A DNA stretch of 64,000 nt. Origin: Actinacidiphila oryziradicis (GTDB lineage: Bacteria > Actinomycetota > Actinomycetes > Streptomycetales > Streptomycetaceae). Every line of letters starts with the position of its first letter. The stretch's first letter is position 1. The stretch covers positions 124,001 to 188,000 of the forward strand of contig NZ_SUMC01000005.1 of assembly GCF_005047355.1 (NCBI RefSeq), written 5' to 3'. This document shows, one piece after another, positions 1 to 8,004 of the stretch. A model generated the notes under the pieces. It had not been told where the DNA came from and did no database searches. It was given only the letters and a program-made list of their open reading frames with translations. Made by a program: the position numbers and the translations under genes.

Positions 1-35
1 GACAAGAGTCCTCCGACCATAAGGATCGTCCGCTC

Positions 36-869
36 GTGAGCAAGGTCCCCGTCATCACCCTCAACAACGGCGTCGAGATCCCGCAGCTCGGCTTCGGTGT
101 CTGGCAGGTCCCGGACGACGAGGCGACTGCCGCCGTCGCCACCGCCTTGGAGGCCGGCTACCGCAGCATCGACACCGCCGCCATCTACGGCAACGAAGAA
201 GGCACCGGCAAGGCCCTGACCACCTCGGGCCTGCCGCGCGAGGAACTCTTCGTCACGACCAAGCTGTGGAACGCGGAGCAGGGATACGACTCCACCCTTC
301 GCGCCTTCGACGCCTCACTCGACAAGCTCGGTCTCGAGTACATCGACCTGTATCTCATCCACTGGCCGGTCCCTTCCCGCGACCTGTACGTGGACACCTG
401 GAAGGCCTTCGAGCAGATCTACGCCGACGGCCGCGCCAGGGCCATCGGCGTCTCCAACTTCCACCAGGCCCACCTTCGCCGCATTCTCGCCGAGGGCACG
501 GTCGTCCCGGCCGTCAACCAGGTGGAGCTGCATCCGAACCTCCAGCAGACGGAGCTGCGTGCTTTCAACGCCGAGCACGGCATCGCCACCGAAGCGTGGT
601 CCCCGCTCGGCTCGGGCAAGGGCCTGCTCGATGACCCGGAAATCGTCGCACTCGCCGCCAAGCACAGCCGCACCCCGGCGCAGGTAGTGCTGCGCTGGCA
701 CATCCAGCTCGGCAATATCGTGATCCCCAAGTCCGTGACGCCGTCCCGGATCAGGGAGAACATCGACGTCTTCGACTTCGAGCTCGACGGGAAGGACCTC
801 GCGGTCCTGGCCGGGCTCGACAACGGCACCCGGCTGGGCCCGGACCCGGACACCTTCGACTACCTGTAA
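36..869 (+). CDS. Aldo/keto reductase (2,5-diketogluconate reductase type)
   Basis: Predicted cytosolic NADPH-dependent reductase of aldehydes and ketones, 277 aa, the usual single-barrel length. The catalytic tetrad is visible: Asp46, Tyr51 (in AAIYGNE), Lys76 (VTTKLWN) and His109 (LIHWPV). The late IPKS motif fits the cofactor phosphate-binding strand of this family. The GTG start at 36 is preceded by AAGGATCG, a usable ribosome site, and the protein then begins with the family-typical VITLNNGVEIPQLGFG. It stands alone and is closed by a strong hairpin terminator. The physiological substrate cannot be told from sequence. Confidence 0.93.
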   Translation: MSKVPVITLNNGVEIPQLGFGVWQVPDDEATAAVATALEAGYRSIDTAAIYGNEEGTGKALTTSGLPREELFVTTKLWNAEQGYDSTLRAFDASLDKLGLEYIDLYLIHWPVPSRDLYVDTWKAFEQIYADGRARAIGVSNFHQAHLRRILAEGTVVPAVNQVELHPNLQQTELRAFNAEHGIATEAWSPLGSGKGLLDDPEIVALAAKHSRTPAQVVLRWHIQLGNIVIPKSVTPSRIRENIDVFDFELDGKDLAVLAGLDNGTRLGPDPDTFDYL

Positions 870-916
870 CGCATCGGCCATGCGTAACGCGTAGGCCAAC
901 GGCCCACATCGCCAAT

Positions 917-957
917 CGCCGGACCGGCTGGACCCATCCAGCCGGTCCGGCGTTTTC
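917..957 (+). terminator. Rho-independent terminator after the aldo/keto reductase
   Basis: A perfect 15-bp inverted repeat (CGCCGGACCGGCTGG at 917-931 and its complement at 938-952) with a 6-nt loop is followed by TTTT. It ends the upstream transcription unit and separates it from the iron box 36 bp further on. Confidence 0.88.
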
Positions 958-992
958 TGCGGAGCCACCCCCCAGCCCCACCTCTACGCTTC

Positions 993-1011
993 TTAGGTTA
1001 GCCTTACCTAA
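993..1011 (+). promoter_or_regulatory. Iron box (DmdR1/IdeR/DtxR-type operator)
   Basis: TTAGGTTAGCCTTACCTAA is a 19-bp imperfect palindrome that matches 17 of 19 positions of the DtxR-family consensus TTAGGTTAGGCTCACCTAA. Such sites repress siderophore uptake and biosynthesis genes when iron is sufficient. Here it sits just upstream of a remnant of a siderophore-binding protein gene, so the promoter has outlived its operon. Confidence 0.85.
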
Positions 1012-1024
1012 ATTAGTTGAGCTT

Positions 1025-1160
1025 GTGGAGGACGACCCATGCCCGGTCACCATCGCGCACAAGCACGGCTCCACCACCATCAGGTCCGAACCCGAGCGCA
1101 TCGTCACCGACGGACTGACCGACCAGGACGCGCTGCTGGCCCTCGGCAAGGTCCCGGTAG
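1025..1160 (+). pseudogene. Remnant of a siderophore-binding protein (FecB/FepB type), N-terminal mature part
   Basis: The frame from 1025 reads CPVTIAHKHGSTTIRSEPERIV followed by a TDGLTDQDALLALGKVPVE stretch. This is the characteristic start of the mature domain of iron-siderophore periplasmic binding lipoproteins. The signal peptide and lipobox before it are missing, and homology stops near 1160, where the sequence passes in another frame into an ATPase C-terminus. About 90 percent of the protein is gone, so this is a deletion scar. The iron box directly upstream supports the identification. Confidence 0.8.
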
Positions 1161-1415
1161 AACCGCACGGTGGTGATGGTCCTGCACGACCTCAACCAGG
1201 CCTGCCGCTACGCCGACTACGTCATCGCCATGAAGAACGGCCGGATCTACGGTGAGGGCGCCCCCGCCGAGGTCATCACCGCCGATTCCGTCGAGGAGGT
1301 CTTCGGCCTGCGCTGCCAGGTGGTCGTCGACCCGGTCAGCGGCACACCCTTGGCCGTACCGATAGGCCGGCACCACGCCACGACGGACGCCGAGCCGGCC
1401 GGCGTGGAACGATGA
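1161..1415 (+). pseudogene. Remnant of a siderophore ABC transporter ATPase (FecE type), C-terminal part
   Basis: From about 1161 the frame reads NRTVVMVLHDLNQACRYADY followed by VIAMKNGRIYGEGAPAEVI. This is the H-loop region and C-terminal tail of FecE/FepC-type ATPases, ending at a TGA at 1413-1415. Walker A, signature and Walker B segments are absent, and an in-frame stop (TAG at 1158) lies immediately upstream. The fragment is fused out of frame to the binding-protein remnant. One deletion that removed most of the binding protein, the permeases and the first two thirds of the ATPase explains both remnants. Confidence 0.82.
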
Positions 1416-1419
1416 CCCG

Positions 1420-2409
1420 ATGGACCCACGGAGGAGACTGGTCAGCAGCCCGCGCTCGCGCGTCTGGACGACGAAGATGGACGGCGCGACCGTCGTGGTC
1501 AAACAGCTGGTCGAGGGGCCGGGTGCCCGCGAACGCTACGAGCGCGAGGTGACCGGTCTGCGGCTCGCCGGGCGTGTCGCTGACCCGCCCGTGGCACCGA
1601 GGCTCCTCACCACCGACCACGCCCAGCGGCTCCTGGTCCTGGAACACCTCCCCGGGCACCGCCCCGCCGCCGACTGGATCGTCCACTACGCCGCCGCCCT
1701 GGCCCGGCTGCACGCGGCGACCACCGCCCGGGACTCCGGTGCCCTCCCCGCCTGGTCCGGGCCGACCACCGGCGACGTCAGGTCCTTTCTCGCGCTGGCC
1801 GCCTCCCTGGACGTCCCCGTACCTCCCGGGACCCCGGGCGAACTGGACGCCCTGGCGGACCGGCTCGGCCGGCTGGGGGGACACTCCCTGCTGCACGGCG
1901 ACCCCTGCCCCGGCAACGACCTCCACACCCCCGACGGACTCCGATTCATCGACTTCGAACAGGCCTCCCTCGGCAGCGGCGTCACCGAACTCGCCTACCT
2001 CCACATCGGCTTCCCCACCTGCTGGTGCTCCACCGCTCCCCCCGAACCCCTGCTCGCCCGCGCCGAACACGCCTACCGCACGGCCTGGCACACCGCCACC
2101 GGCGAACCGGTGCCCGGCGATCTCACCGACGCCTGTGCCGGCTGGCTCATCCGCGGCGACGCCCTCGTCCAACGCGCCCACCGCGATACCACCGACCACC
2201 TGGCCCGCCTCCCGGACAAGGACTGGAAATGGGGCACCGCCGGCGGCCGTCAACGGCTGGCCCACCGCCTCGGCGTCGTCGCCCACATGGCTGCCGGCCG
2301 CGCCGACCTTCGGGGCATGGCGCTGCTCTGCACCACCATGCGGCGCCGCATGCTGGAGCTCTGGCCCAAGCTGCGGCCCCTTCCGGCGGAGCGGCCTCCG
2401 GGCGCTTGA
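1420..2409 (+). CDS. Aminoglycoside phosphotransferase (APH)/choline kinase-fold protein
   Basis: A 329-aa kinase-like phosphotransferase. The Brenner motif is HGDPCPGND, with His159, catalytic Asp161 and Asn166, followed by the metal-binding Asp178 in FIDFE. Lys28 in VVVKQL is the likely ATP-binding lysine. It starts 4 nt after the ATPase remnant and has no clear ribosome site at ATG 1420. A GGAGGAG at 1430-1436 has no good start after it. The family phosphorylates small hydroxylated substrates, and the substrate here is unknown. A second APH-fold gene lies convergently next door, but the two are not close paralogues. Confidence 0.8.
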   Translation: MDPRRRLVSSPRSRVWTTKMDGATVVVKQLVEGPGARERYEREVTGLRLAGRVADPPVAPRLLTTDHAQRLLVLEHLPGHRPAADWIVHYAAALARLHAATTARDSGALPAWSGPTTGDVRSFLALAASLDVPVPPGTPGELDALADRLGRLGGHSLLHGDPCPGNDLHTPDGLRFIDFEQASLGSGVTELAYLHIGFPTCWCSTAPPEPLLARAEHAYRTAWHTATGEPVPGDLTDACAGWLIRGDALVQRAHRDTTDHLARLPDKDWKWGTAGGRQRLAHRLGVVAHMAAGRADLRGMALLCTTMRRRMLELWPKLRPLPAERPPGA

Positions 2410-2570
2410 GCCCGGCGCGTCGGCTTTGGCTTCTCCCCTGGCTCTGCCCGCCCCCAACTTCCGGCCGGGGGCGGCCAAACAGCTCATCAAACGGCTCCGC
2501 GCCCTGCCCGCCCCGGGCAGGGCGCACCCTGACCCGGTCTACCGGCTGCTCGCGCTGCGCAGGACGCTCT

Positions 2571-3560
2571 CTACAGCGGCGGCTCGTCGGCCAGTTCCCG
2601 CACCCAGCTGACGATATTCGCGTCCGGCACAGCCTGCGGGCGGCCGTCCGTACCGGGGAAACAGCGGTCCCATGCCAGAGCCCGGCCGACCGGGCCGACG
2701 CGGCAGGCGAGGCTGGCGAACCGACGGAGGTCGGCAGCGCTGTGGCCGTCGCCGGCCCAGGGTTCGAGGTAGGCGTCGCGGAGCCGGGCGAGGACGGCGG
2801 GCGAGTCCGCGCCGAAGCGCTTGCGGGTGAGGCGGGCGATCACGAGCAGGCTGGTGAACGGGTGGGCGAGAGCGGAATCGCCCCAGTCGAAGAAGACACA
2901 GCGCCCATTGCCGTCGTGGAAGACCTGGCCTTCGTGGAGATCGGAGTGATCGAGCGACGGCGACACGCCCGAGGATTCCAATTCCGTGCACCAGGCGGCG
3001 ACTTGCGGCACCAGCTGCCGTACGTCGTCGAGCCCGGCCGTCCGGTCGAGCAGCGCGGTGAGTCTTCCCGGCAGAGCGGCGGGCCGCAGGTCGGGGACGC
3101 CGAGCGCGGCGAGTTCCGCCACCCTGGGTACTATCTCGCGTTGCAGGGCCGCGTATTGCCGCAGCGGTTCCTCCCAGCAGCGCGGATCGGGGCGCTCGTC
3201 GTCCAGGACCTGGGCGAGCAGCGGCCCGCCGTCCGGCAGCAGCGACCAGGCGCGCCCGGTGTCGACGGCGAGCGGTGCCAGGACACGCCCGGGGGTCCAG
3301 TTGTGCAGCGCCTGGCTGAGCGCGGGCTCGAAGGCGGAGCCGGGCGGATTGGCCTTGAACCACACCACTCGTCCGTCGCGGGCAGGGATGCGTACGACGA
3401 CCGACCAGGGACGCAGCCGTACGCCGTAGCCCTCGCGACCGGCCGGTTGCCGGCCGTGGACGGCGAGGGAGCTCTCGGCCCAGGCGAGGGCATCTCGGCG
3501 CCAGCGCGGGTCGTCCCAGGGGGTGGCCGGTGCGCCGTAGCTGCCGGTGTCGATGTGCAT
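2571..3560 (-). CDS. APH-fold phosphotransferase family protein
   Basis: A 329-aa protein with a divergent aminoglycoside-phosphotransferase fold. The motif is LDHSDLHEGQVF with His205 and catalytic Asp207, and the second metal site is Asp225 in FFDWGD. An N-terminal VVWFKANPPG resembles the nucleotide-binding Lys strand. It converges on the previous gene, leaving 161 bp without a gene or a clear terminator, and diverges from the MmyB-type regulator at 3676. Streptomyces carry many such proteins of unknown substrate. No resistance phenotype should be assumed. Confidence 0.8.
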   Translation of the reverse strand: MHIDTGSYGAPATPWDDPRWRRDALAWAESSLAVHGRQPAGREGYGVRLRPWSVVVRIPARDGRVVWFKANPPGSAFEPALSQALHNWTPGRVLAPLAVDTGRAWSLLPDGGPLLAQVLDDERPDPRCWEEPLRQYAALQREIVPRVAELAALGVPDLRPAALPGRLTALLDRTAGLDDVRQLVPQVAAWCTELESSGVSPSLDHSDLHEGQVFHDGNGRCVFFDWGDSALAHPFTSLLVIARLTRKRFGADSPAVLARLRDAYLEPWAGDGHSAADLRRFASLACRVGPVGRALAWDRCFPGTDGRPQAVPDANIVSWVRELADEPPL

Positions 3561-3675
3561 GCCCGCATTCGACCAGAGGGAGCAGGGGCCGGGCCAGCGA
3601 TTACCTCGCGGTGAGTCCGGCGGCGACCCGTTCCTCGGCGCTGTCCCTCGGGGGCTTGTGGGCTACCGTCGGCCC

Positions 3676-4440
3676 ATGACGACCGTTGGCCCTCTCCTCC
3701 GCGGCTGGCGCGAGCGGCGCCGGATGAGCCAGCTGGAGCTGTCCCTGCGCGCCGACAGCTCCGCCCGCCACATCAGCTTCATCGAGACCGGCCGCGCCCG
3801 GCCCAGCCAGGCGATGGTGCTGCGGCTGGCCGAGCACCTCGAAGTGCCGGTCCGCGAGCGCAACGCGCTTCTCCTCGCGGCGGGTTACGCCCCCGCCTAC
3901 CCCGAAACCCCGCTCGACGACCCGGCCATGAGCGCGCTGCGGGCCGGCATCGAGCAGCTGCTCACCGGCTACGAGCCGTATCCGGCACTGGTGATGAACG
4001 GTACTTACGACGTCCTGGCGGCGAACCGAGGCATCGCGCTGCTGCTCCACGGAGTCGCCGAGCACCTGCTGCGCCCGCCGCTGAACGCCCTCCGGATCAC
4101 CCTCCACCCGGAGGGCATAGCGCCCCGGATCCAAAACCTCGGGCAGTGGCGCCCGCACCTGCTGGAGCAGTTGGAGCGGCAGATCTCGATGCGCGGCTCG
4201 CAGCGGCTCCGCGAGCTGTACGAGGAGGTCAGCGCATACCCGGGGCCGGCACCGGAGCACAGCGCGGACCCCATGCACCCCTTCGCGCTGCCGATGCGGA
4301 TCGAGCACGAGAATCAGGTGCTGTCCTTCATCTCGTCGGTCTCCACCTTCAACACCCCCATGGATGTGACCGTCTCCGAGCTGGCCATCGAGACCTTCCT
4401 CCCGGCCGACCCGGAGACGGTCAAGGCCCTCATGCCCTAG
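3676..4440 (+). CDS. MmyB/XRE-type helix-turn-helix transcriptional regulator
   Basis: A 254-aa regulator. Residues 1-70 form an XRE helix-turn-helix (LRGWRERRRMSQLELSLRAD, then HISFIETGRARPS). The rest is a MmyB-like ligand-binding, PAS-related domain, recognisable by PALVMNGTYDVLAANRG and the C-terminal SSVSTFNTPMDVT block. ATG 3676 is chosen because the helix-turn-helix begins directly after it. In-frame starts further upstream would add low-complexity sequence. Members of this family often control a divergent oxidoreductase or a neighbouring gene. The aldo/keto reductase at 4643-5710 or the divergent phosphotransferase are candidate targets, by inference only. Confidence 0.88.
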   Translation: MTTVGPLLRGWRERRRMSQLELSLRADSSARHISFIETGRARPSQAMVLRLAEHLEVPVRERNALLLAAGYAPAYPETPLDDPAMSALRAGIEQLLTGYEPYPALVMNGTYDVLAANRGIALLLHGVAEHLLRPPLNALRITLHPEGIAPRIQNLGQWRPHLLEQLERQISMRGSQRLRELYEEVSAYPGPAPEHSADPMHPFALPMRIEHENQVLSFISSVSTFNTPMDVTVSELAIETFLPADPETVKALMP

Positions 4441-4642
4441 GAGTCCGCCGGCTCGGCGGTGATCTGGCCGGCCCGGTCCGCCGGAGCCCCGGCGACGCCG
4501 CCCAGCGCGCGGTACATCTCCTCCGTCGCGGTCCCGCCAGGCCCGCTCCCTGTGGGATCTCATGCAGCGGCCCCCCGAAGGAAATCAGGGGGCAGCGCGG
4601 TGTCCGGTCGGTCCGTCAGGGGCATGTGGTCAGGCCGTAGGT

Positions 4643-5710
4643 TCAGGCCGTCCGTGCAGGCTGCTCCGGCCGGCGTGCGTAGCCCCGCCTGCGCAGCGCC
4701 GGGTCCGTGAGTGCGGGCGGCACGTACGGGGAGTCCGCGGGGTTCACATCGGTGCCCGGGGCGACCAGGACGTCCATCCGATCCATGACGTCCGGGGCGA
4801 GCGTTACGTCCACCGCGCCGAGCTGGGCGGTGAGCTGTTCCATGGTGCGCGGGCCCATGATCGCCGAGGAGACGGCCGGATGGGCGAGAACGAAGCCGAT
4901 GGCCAGCTCGACCATGGTGTGGCCGGACTCGGCCGCGAGAGTGGCGATCTCCTCGACGAGCGCGTACTTCCGCGTGCGTACCGCTTCCTGGGCATGGTCG
5001 AAGTGCTCGGCGTTGCGGACCGCCCGCGAGTCGGCGGGTGCGGGCGAGCCCGCGCGGTACTTGCCGGTGAGCCAGCCGCCGTTGAGCGGGCTGTACACCA
5101 TCACCCCGAGCCCGTACCGCTCACACGCCGGCAGGGCCGAGGCCTCCGCGTGCCGGGCGAGCGCCGAATAGGCGAGCTGCTCGACGGCGAACCGCTCTCG
5201 GCCCCGGCGCTCCGCGACCCACTGCGCCTCGGTGATCCGGTCCGCGGGGAAGGCGGAGGAGCCGATCGCCCGCACCTTGCCCTGCCGTATCAGATCCGTC
5301 AGCGCGCCGAGTGTCTCGTCGAGGTCCGTGCCGGGGTCGAACCGATGCAGCTGATAGAGGTCGATCCGGTCGGTGCCGAGCCGGCGCAGGCTGTCCTCAA
5401 CCGCGCGCATGATCCAGCGGCGGGAAGCGCCGCGCGTGAGCGGTTCGCCGTGGTCCATCTGCTCACCGAATTTGGTGGCCAGCACCACGCTGTCGCGTCG
5501 CCCCTTCAGGGCCCGGCCGAGGATCTCCTCCGTCTCACCGAAGGCGTACACATCAGCGGTGTCGATGAAGTTCACTCCCGCGTCCAGGGCCGTGTGCACC
5601 ATGCGCCCACACGCGTCGTGATCCCGGTTGCCCCACGCCCCGAACATCATCGTGCCGAGGCACAGGCGGCTTACCCGCAGACCCGTCTTGCCGAGGTTCG
5701 TATAGTCCAT
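4643..5710 (-). CDS. Aldo/keto reductase (YajO/AKR11-12-like)
   Basis: A 355-aa oxidoreductase with MDYTNLGKTGLRVSRLCLGT at the N-terminus, the standard opening of this branch. Asp50, Tyr55 and Lys80 of the tetrad are present, as is a QLHRFDP segment carrying the histidine. The late IMGPRTMEQL segment fits the NADPH-binding region. ATG 5710 is chosen on homology. The reading frame stays open upstream only because it runs through a repeat element. It converges on the MmyB-type regulator gene, with about 200 bp between the stops. Its upstream region is occupied by the MITE-like element at 5797-6084, which could have displaced its promoter. Confidence 0.92.
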   Translation of the reverse strand: MDYTNLGKTGLRVSRLCLGTMMFGAWGNRDHDACGRMVHTALDAGVNFIDTADVYAFGETEEILGRALKGRRDSVVLATKFGEQMDHGEPLTRGASRRWIMRAVEDSLRRLGTDRIDLYQLHRFDPGTDLDETLGALTDLIRQGKVRAIGSSAFPADRITEAQWVAERRGRERFAVEQLAYSALARHAEASALPACERYGLGVMVYSPLNGGWLTGKYRAGSPAPADSRAVRNAEHFDHAQEAVRTRKYALVEEIATLAAESGHTMVELAIGFVLAHPAVSSAIMGPRTMEQLTAQLGAVDVTLAPDVMDRMDVLVAPGTDVNPADSPYVPPALTDPALRRRGYARRPEQPARTA

Positions 5711-5796
5711 CGCCCGATCTTGACACGCCCGCCGGTGGCGCTCCGATGTGGCGGGAGGCGGCGTGGGAGGCCGATGTTCGTGCCGGAAGCATGCAT

Positions 5797-6084
5797 AGAG
5801 GCCGCGCGAATAGGTGGGGCGGGTGAAGGAGCGGGGCGAGGGGCAAGTCTGGCAAGGCGGAGGTGGGGCATTCCCCAGCGGTAGCTGGGGGAGGAGGCGA
5901 CGCGATGGGGGGTGCCCCCTGCTCGAGCGGAGCCGAGAGCTTGGTGGGGGCACCTCCCGGACGGAGTCTGGGGGAGAGTCGTCGACCGACACCGACGACA
6001 ACACTTCCAGACGCCCCCGCCGACGGAGTCGGCTGATGTCACAGCTCGGCACGCGACGCCGCCCCACCTATTCGCGCGGCCTCT
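5797..6084. mobile_element. MITE-like element A, copy 1 (26-bp terminal inverted repeats)
   Basis: The ends are perfect 26-bp inverted repeats, 5797-5822 (AGAGGCCGCGCGAATAGG...) and 6059-6084, flanked by TA on both sides. A second, shorter copy in the opposite orientation lies at 32303-32463. The first 60-odd bp and last 30-odd bp of the two copies are nearly identical, and copy 1 carries extra internal hairpins. There is no open frame of transposase type inside, so movement would need a transposase elsewhere. Resemblance to TA-targeting (IS630/Tc1-like) MITEs is inference. Confidence 0.75.
5911..5953. repeat. Nested hairpin inside MITE copy 1
   Basis: GGTGCCCCC at 5911 pairs with GGGGGCACC ending at 5953 around a core with the inverted pair GCTCGAGC...GAGAGCTT. 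It belongs to the GC-rich hairpins commonly scattered between Streptomyces genes and is absent from copy 2 of the element. It therefore looks like an insertion within an insertion. Confidence 0.55.
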
Positions 6085-6261
6085 AAGACCGTAAAGCCTG
6101 GCGGGGCGGGGCTGTTCGGCCTGGCGGACTCCTATTTCGGTGTAGCGGCCGGTTTCCCCTCCGCACTCCCACGGGAAGATCGTCCTGGAGACGGGCCGAG
6201 CCCGGCCTGCGACTCACCGGGCCACGGCGTGCAGGCGGAGACGGAGTCGGCTCTCAGCGGT

Positions 6262-6996
6262 TCACGAGGAGTTCCCGATCGTCCGGCCGTTGCCCAGGGG
6301 CCAGCGGGTGGACCAGGAGGCGATGTCCTCGTCCGCGATGCCGGCGGCCCACAGCACGCACTGGCGCAGCAGTTGGCGGAACCAGGGGTTGCCCCAGGCG
6401 CGGGCATCGTGGCCGAGAGCGGTGTAGCAGACTCGGCCCGCTCCGTGGCTATGGGCGTAGGCGACCGGCTCCGGACCCCGCGAGGTATCGCGCTCGGCCA
6501 GGATGTCGAGGCCGTCGACAAGGTCGATCAGGTAGTACTCGTCATCGATGGCGAAGTCCCCCAGATGACGGGTGACGGGATGCCCGGGATGGACCCGGAC
6601 GTCGAAGCGGCCCTCGGAGCCGGCGTCGCCGTGCGAGAGATACCGGGAGCCGACGAGGTCGATGGCGGTCCTGTCGGCGTCGACGCCACCGGGCCCCAAG
6701 CCGAAGAGGTTGCTGGCATGTACGACGACCAGCCCCTTTCCCTCGGCGACGAGGGCGGCCAGGGCCCGCTGCTGGGACTCGTCGAACCGGGGGCCTGAGA
6801 GGTACAGGACGTATACGTCCGCCTCGGCGGTGGCCGGCATCGGGTCGGTGAACCGGTTGATACCGACGCCGCGCGCGGCCGGGATGCCGGCCTCGGTGAC
6901 GATCTCCTGGAGAGCGAGGGCGGCACCGATCAGGTCGTGGTGGAGGTCGGTTCCGTCGACCACCACCAGAGCGGACGGGATTGCTCGCAACTTCAC
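6262..6996 (-). CDS. ThuA-like (trehalose utilization) domain protein
   Basis: A 244-aa single-domain ThuA-like protein with a glutamine-amidotransferase-like fold. Family features are ALVVVDGTDLHHDLIGAA at the N-terminus, VYVLYLSGPRF, GKGLVVVHASN, a DEYYLI block and a late GRVCYTALGHDARAWGNPWF. The GTG start at 6996 has a good ribosome site (GGAGGTAGACCCC). ThuA proteins accompany Gfo/Idh dehydrogenases in 3-keto-sugar metabolism. This gene is the last of the leftward catabolic run, 102 bp after the sugar kinase gene. It probably acts on a keto-sugar intermediate of the same pathway, but the reaction is not established. Confidence 0.88.
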   Translation of the reverse strand: MKLRAIPSALVVVDGTDLHHDLIGAALALQEIVTEAGIPAARGVGINRFTDPMPATAEADVYVLYLSGPRFDESQQRALAALVAEGKGLVVVHASNLFGLGPGGVDADRTAIDLVGSRYLSHGDAGSEGRFDVRVHPGHPVTRHLGDFAIDDEYYLIDLVDGLDILAERDTSRGPEPVAYAHSHGAGRVCYTALGHDARAWGNPWFRQLLRQCVLWAAGIADEDIASWSTRWPLGNGRTIGNSS

Positions 6997-7042
6997 GGGG
7001 TCTACCTCCGGTGTGGCCCGGCGATCCGGGCGGATCGGGTCG

Positions 7043-7070
7043 GGCGGGTCGATTCAGGCGGGTCGATTCA
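7043..7070. repeat. Tandem 14-bp duplication upstream of the ThuA-like gene
   Basis: Two perfect adjacent copies of GGCGGGTCGATTCA occupy 7043-7056 and 7057-7070 in the kinase-ThuA gap. It could be a binding site or a replication slip. Nothing else in the window matches it. Confidence 0.5.
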
Positions 7071-7098
7071 GGCGTTCGGTACGGATGGAATGGTGCGG

Positions 7099-8004
7099 TT
7101 ATGGGATGACCGGTGGTATGCCACCGCGTCCGCGAGCGAGAACGACTCCCCCGGCGACCGGCGGCACGTCCAGCAGCCGCAGGGTCAGTGATGGATGCGA
7201 GCGCGCCAGTCGTGCCCGTAGCCGCTCGGCGAGCCGCGGCTGACGCACGATGACGCTGCCGGCCGCCACGACCGTTTCGCCGGCCGCTCCCTGCCGCAGG
7301 AGTCTGCTGACGAGCAGCTCCAGATGGCGTGCGGCCTCGTCGACGATGTGGGCGGCCAGCGCGGAGCCCTCGTCGGCGGCCCGGAACACGGCGGGGGCGC
7401 CAGGCCCCCAGTTCTCGGGGGTCGGGTTGTCGTTGACGATACGGGCCAGCGCCTGCGGGTCGGCGGCGCCGAAGTGCGCGAGCAGCGCCCGTAGCAAGCC
7501 GTCGTCGGGCTGTCTGTCGTCGTAGGCGGCCAGGGCTGCCTTCGTCGCCTCACGTACGATCGCCGGCGCGCTCGCCTCGTCACCCAGGACCCAGCCCCAG
7601 CCGCCCGCGAACAGGACGGTGCCGTCGGCGTCCGTACCGACCCCGATGGAACCGGTCCCTGCGATGACGCCGATCCCGGCGTCGAGGCCGGCGGCCGGAA
7701 CCAGCAGGGCGGCATCGTTGACGACAACCGCCGGCACGCCGAGCGCCTCGACCGCCTCGGCGAGGCGGGCACAGTGCTCCTGCGTGTCGCAGCCCTGCGC
7801 GCCGATCCCGACGGCGACGATCTCGTCTCCCTCGGGCACCGCGCCGGCCAGGTGGTCCATCAGCCAGCTCGCGGCGGAGCCGACCGCGGACGCATCCCAG
7901 CCGTCCGCCGGACACCGCAGGTCGGCGCGTACGACGCCGTCCAGCGTCTCCACCCGGACCGCGAGTTTCGTACCGCCGACGTCGGCGCCGACGAGGACTC
8001 TCAT
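7099..8004 (-). CDS. BadF/BadG-type sugar kinase (N-acetylglucosamine kinase-like)
   Basis: A 301-aa ASKHA-fold ATPase. Phosphate 1 is VGADVGGTKLAVRVE at residues 4-18, the BadF/NAGK mark GIGAQGCDT lies mid-protein, and phosphate 2 is VIAGTGSIGVGTDADG followed by GGWGWVLGDEAS. The last signature, like GGDEASA in GlcNAc kinases, argues for an (amino)sugar kinase rather than an activase. ATG 8004 overlaps the stop of the SIS gene by ATGA, so translation is coupled. Expected role: phosphorylation of a hexose or amino sugar released in the pathway. Substrate is not determined. Confidence 0.85.
   Translation of the reverse strand: MRVLVGADVGGTKLAVRVETLDGVVRADLRCPADGWDASAVGSAASWLMDHLAGAVPEGDEIVAVGIGAQGCDTQEHCARLAEAVEALGVPAVVVNDAALLVPAAGLDAGIGVIAGTGSIGVGTDADGTVLFAGGWGWVLGDEASAPAIVREATKAALAAYDDRQPDDGLLRALLAHFGAADPQALARIVNDNPTPENWGPGAPAVFRAADEGSALAAHIVDEAARHLELLVSRLLRQGAAGETVVAAGSVIVRQPRLAERLRARLARSHPSLTLRLLDVPPVAGGVVLARGRGGIPPVIP

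Noticed and set aside
1574..3614. Overlapping long plus-strand frames across and beyond the phosphotransferase gene
   Set aside because: Pro/Arg-rich, no conserved segments. The frame at 1420-2409 has the HGD and DFE motifs.
4438..4560. Short minus-strand frame ending MYRALGGVAGAPADRAGQIT...
   Set aside because: Only about 25-40 codons, no ribosome site, stop overlaps the neighbour's stop. It could be a remnant, but nothing supports it.
5711..6067. N-terminal extension of the aldo/keto reductase through the MITE
   Set aside because: Homology begins at MDYTNLGK (5710). The upstream frame lies in the inverted-repeat element.
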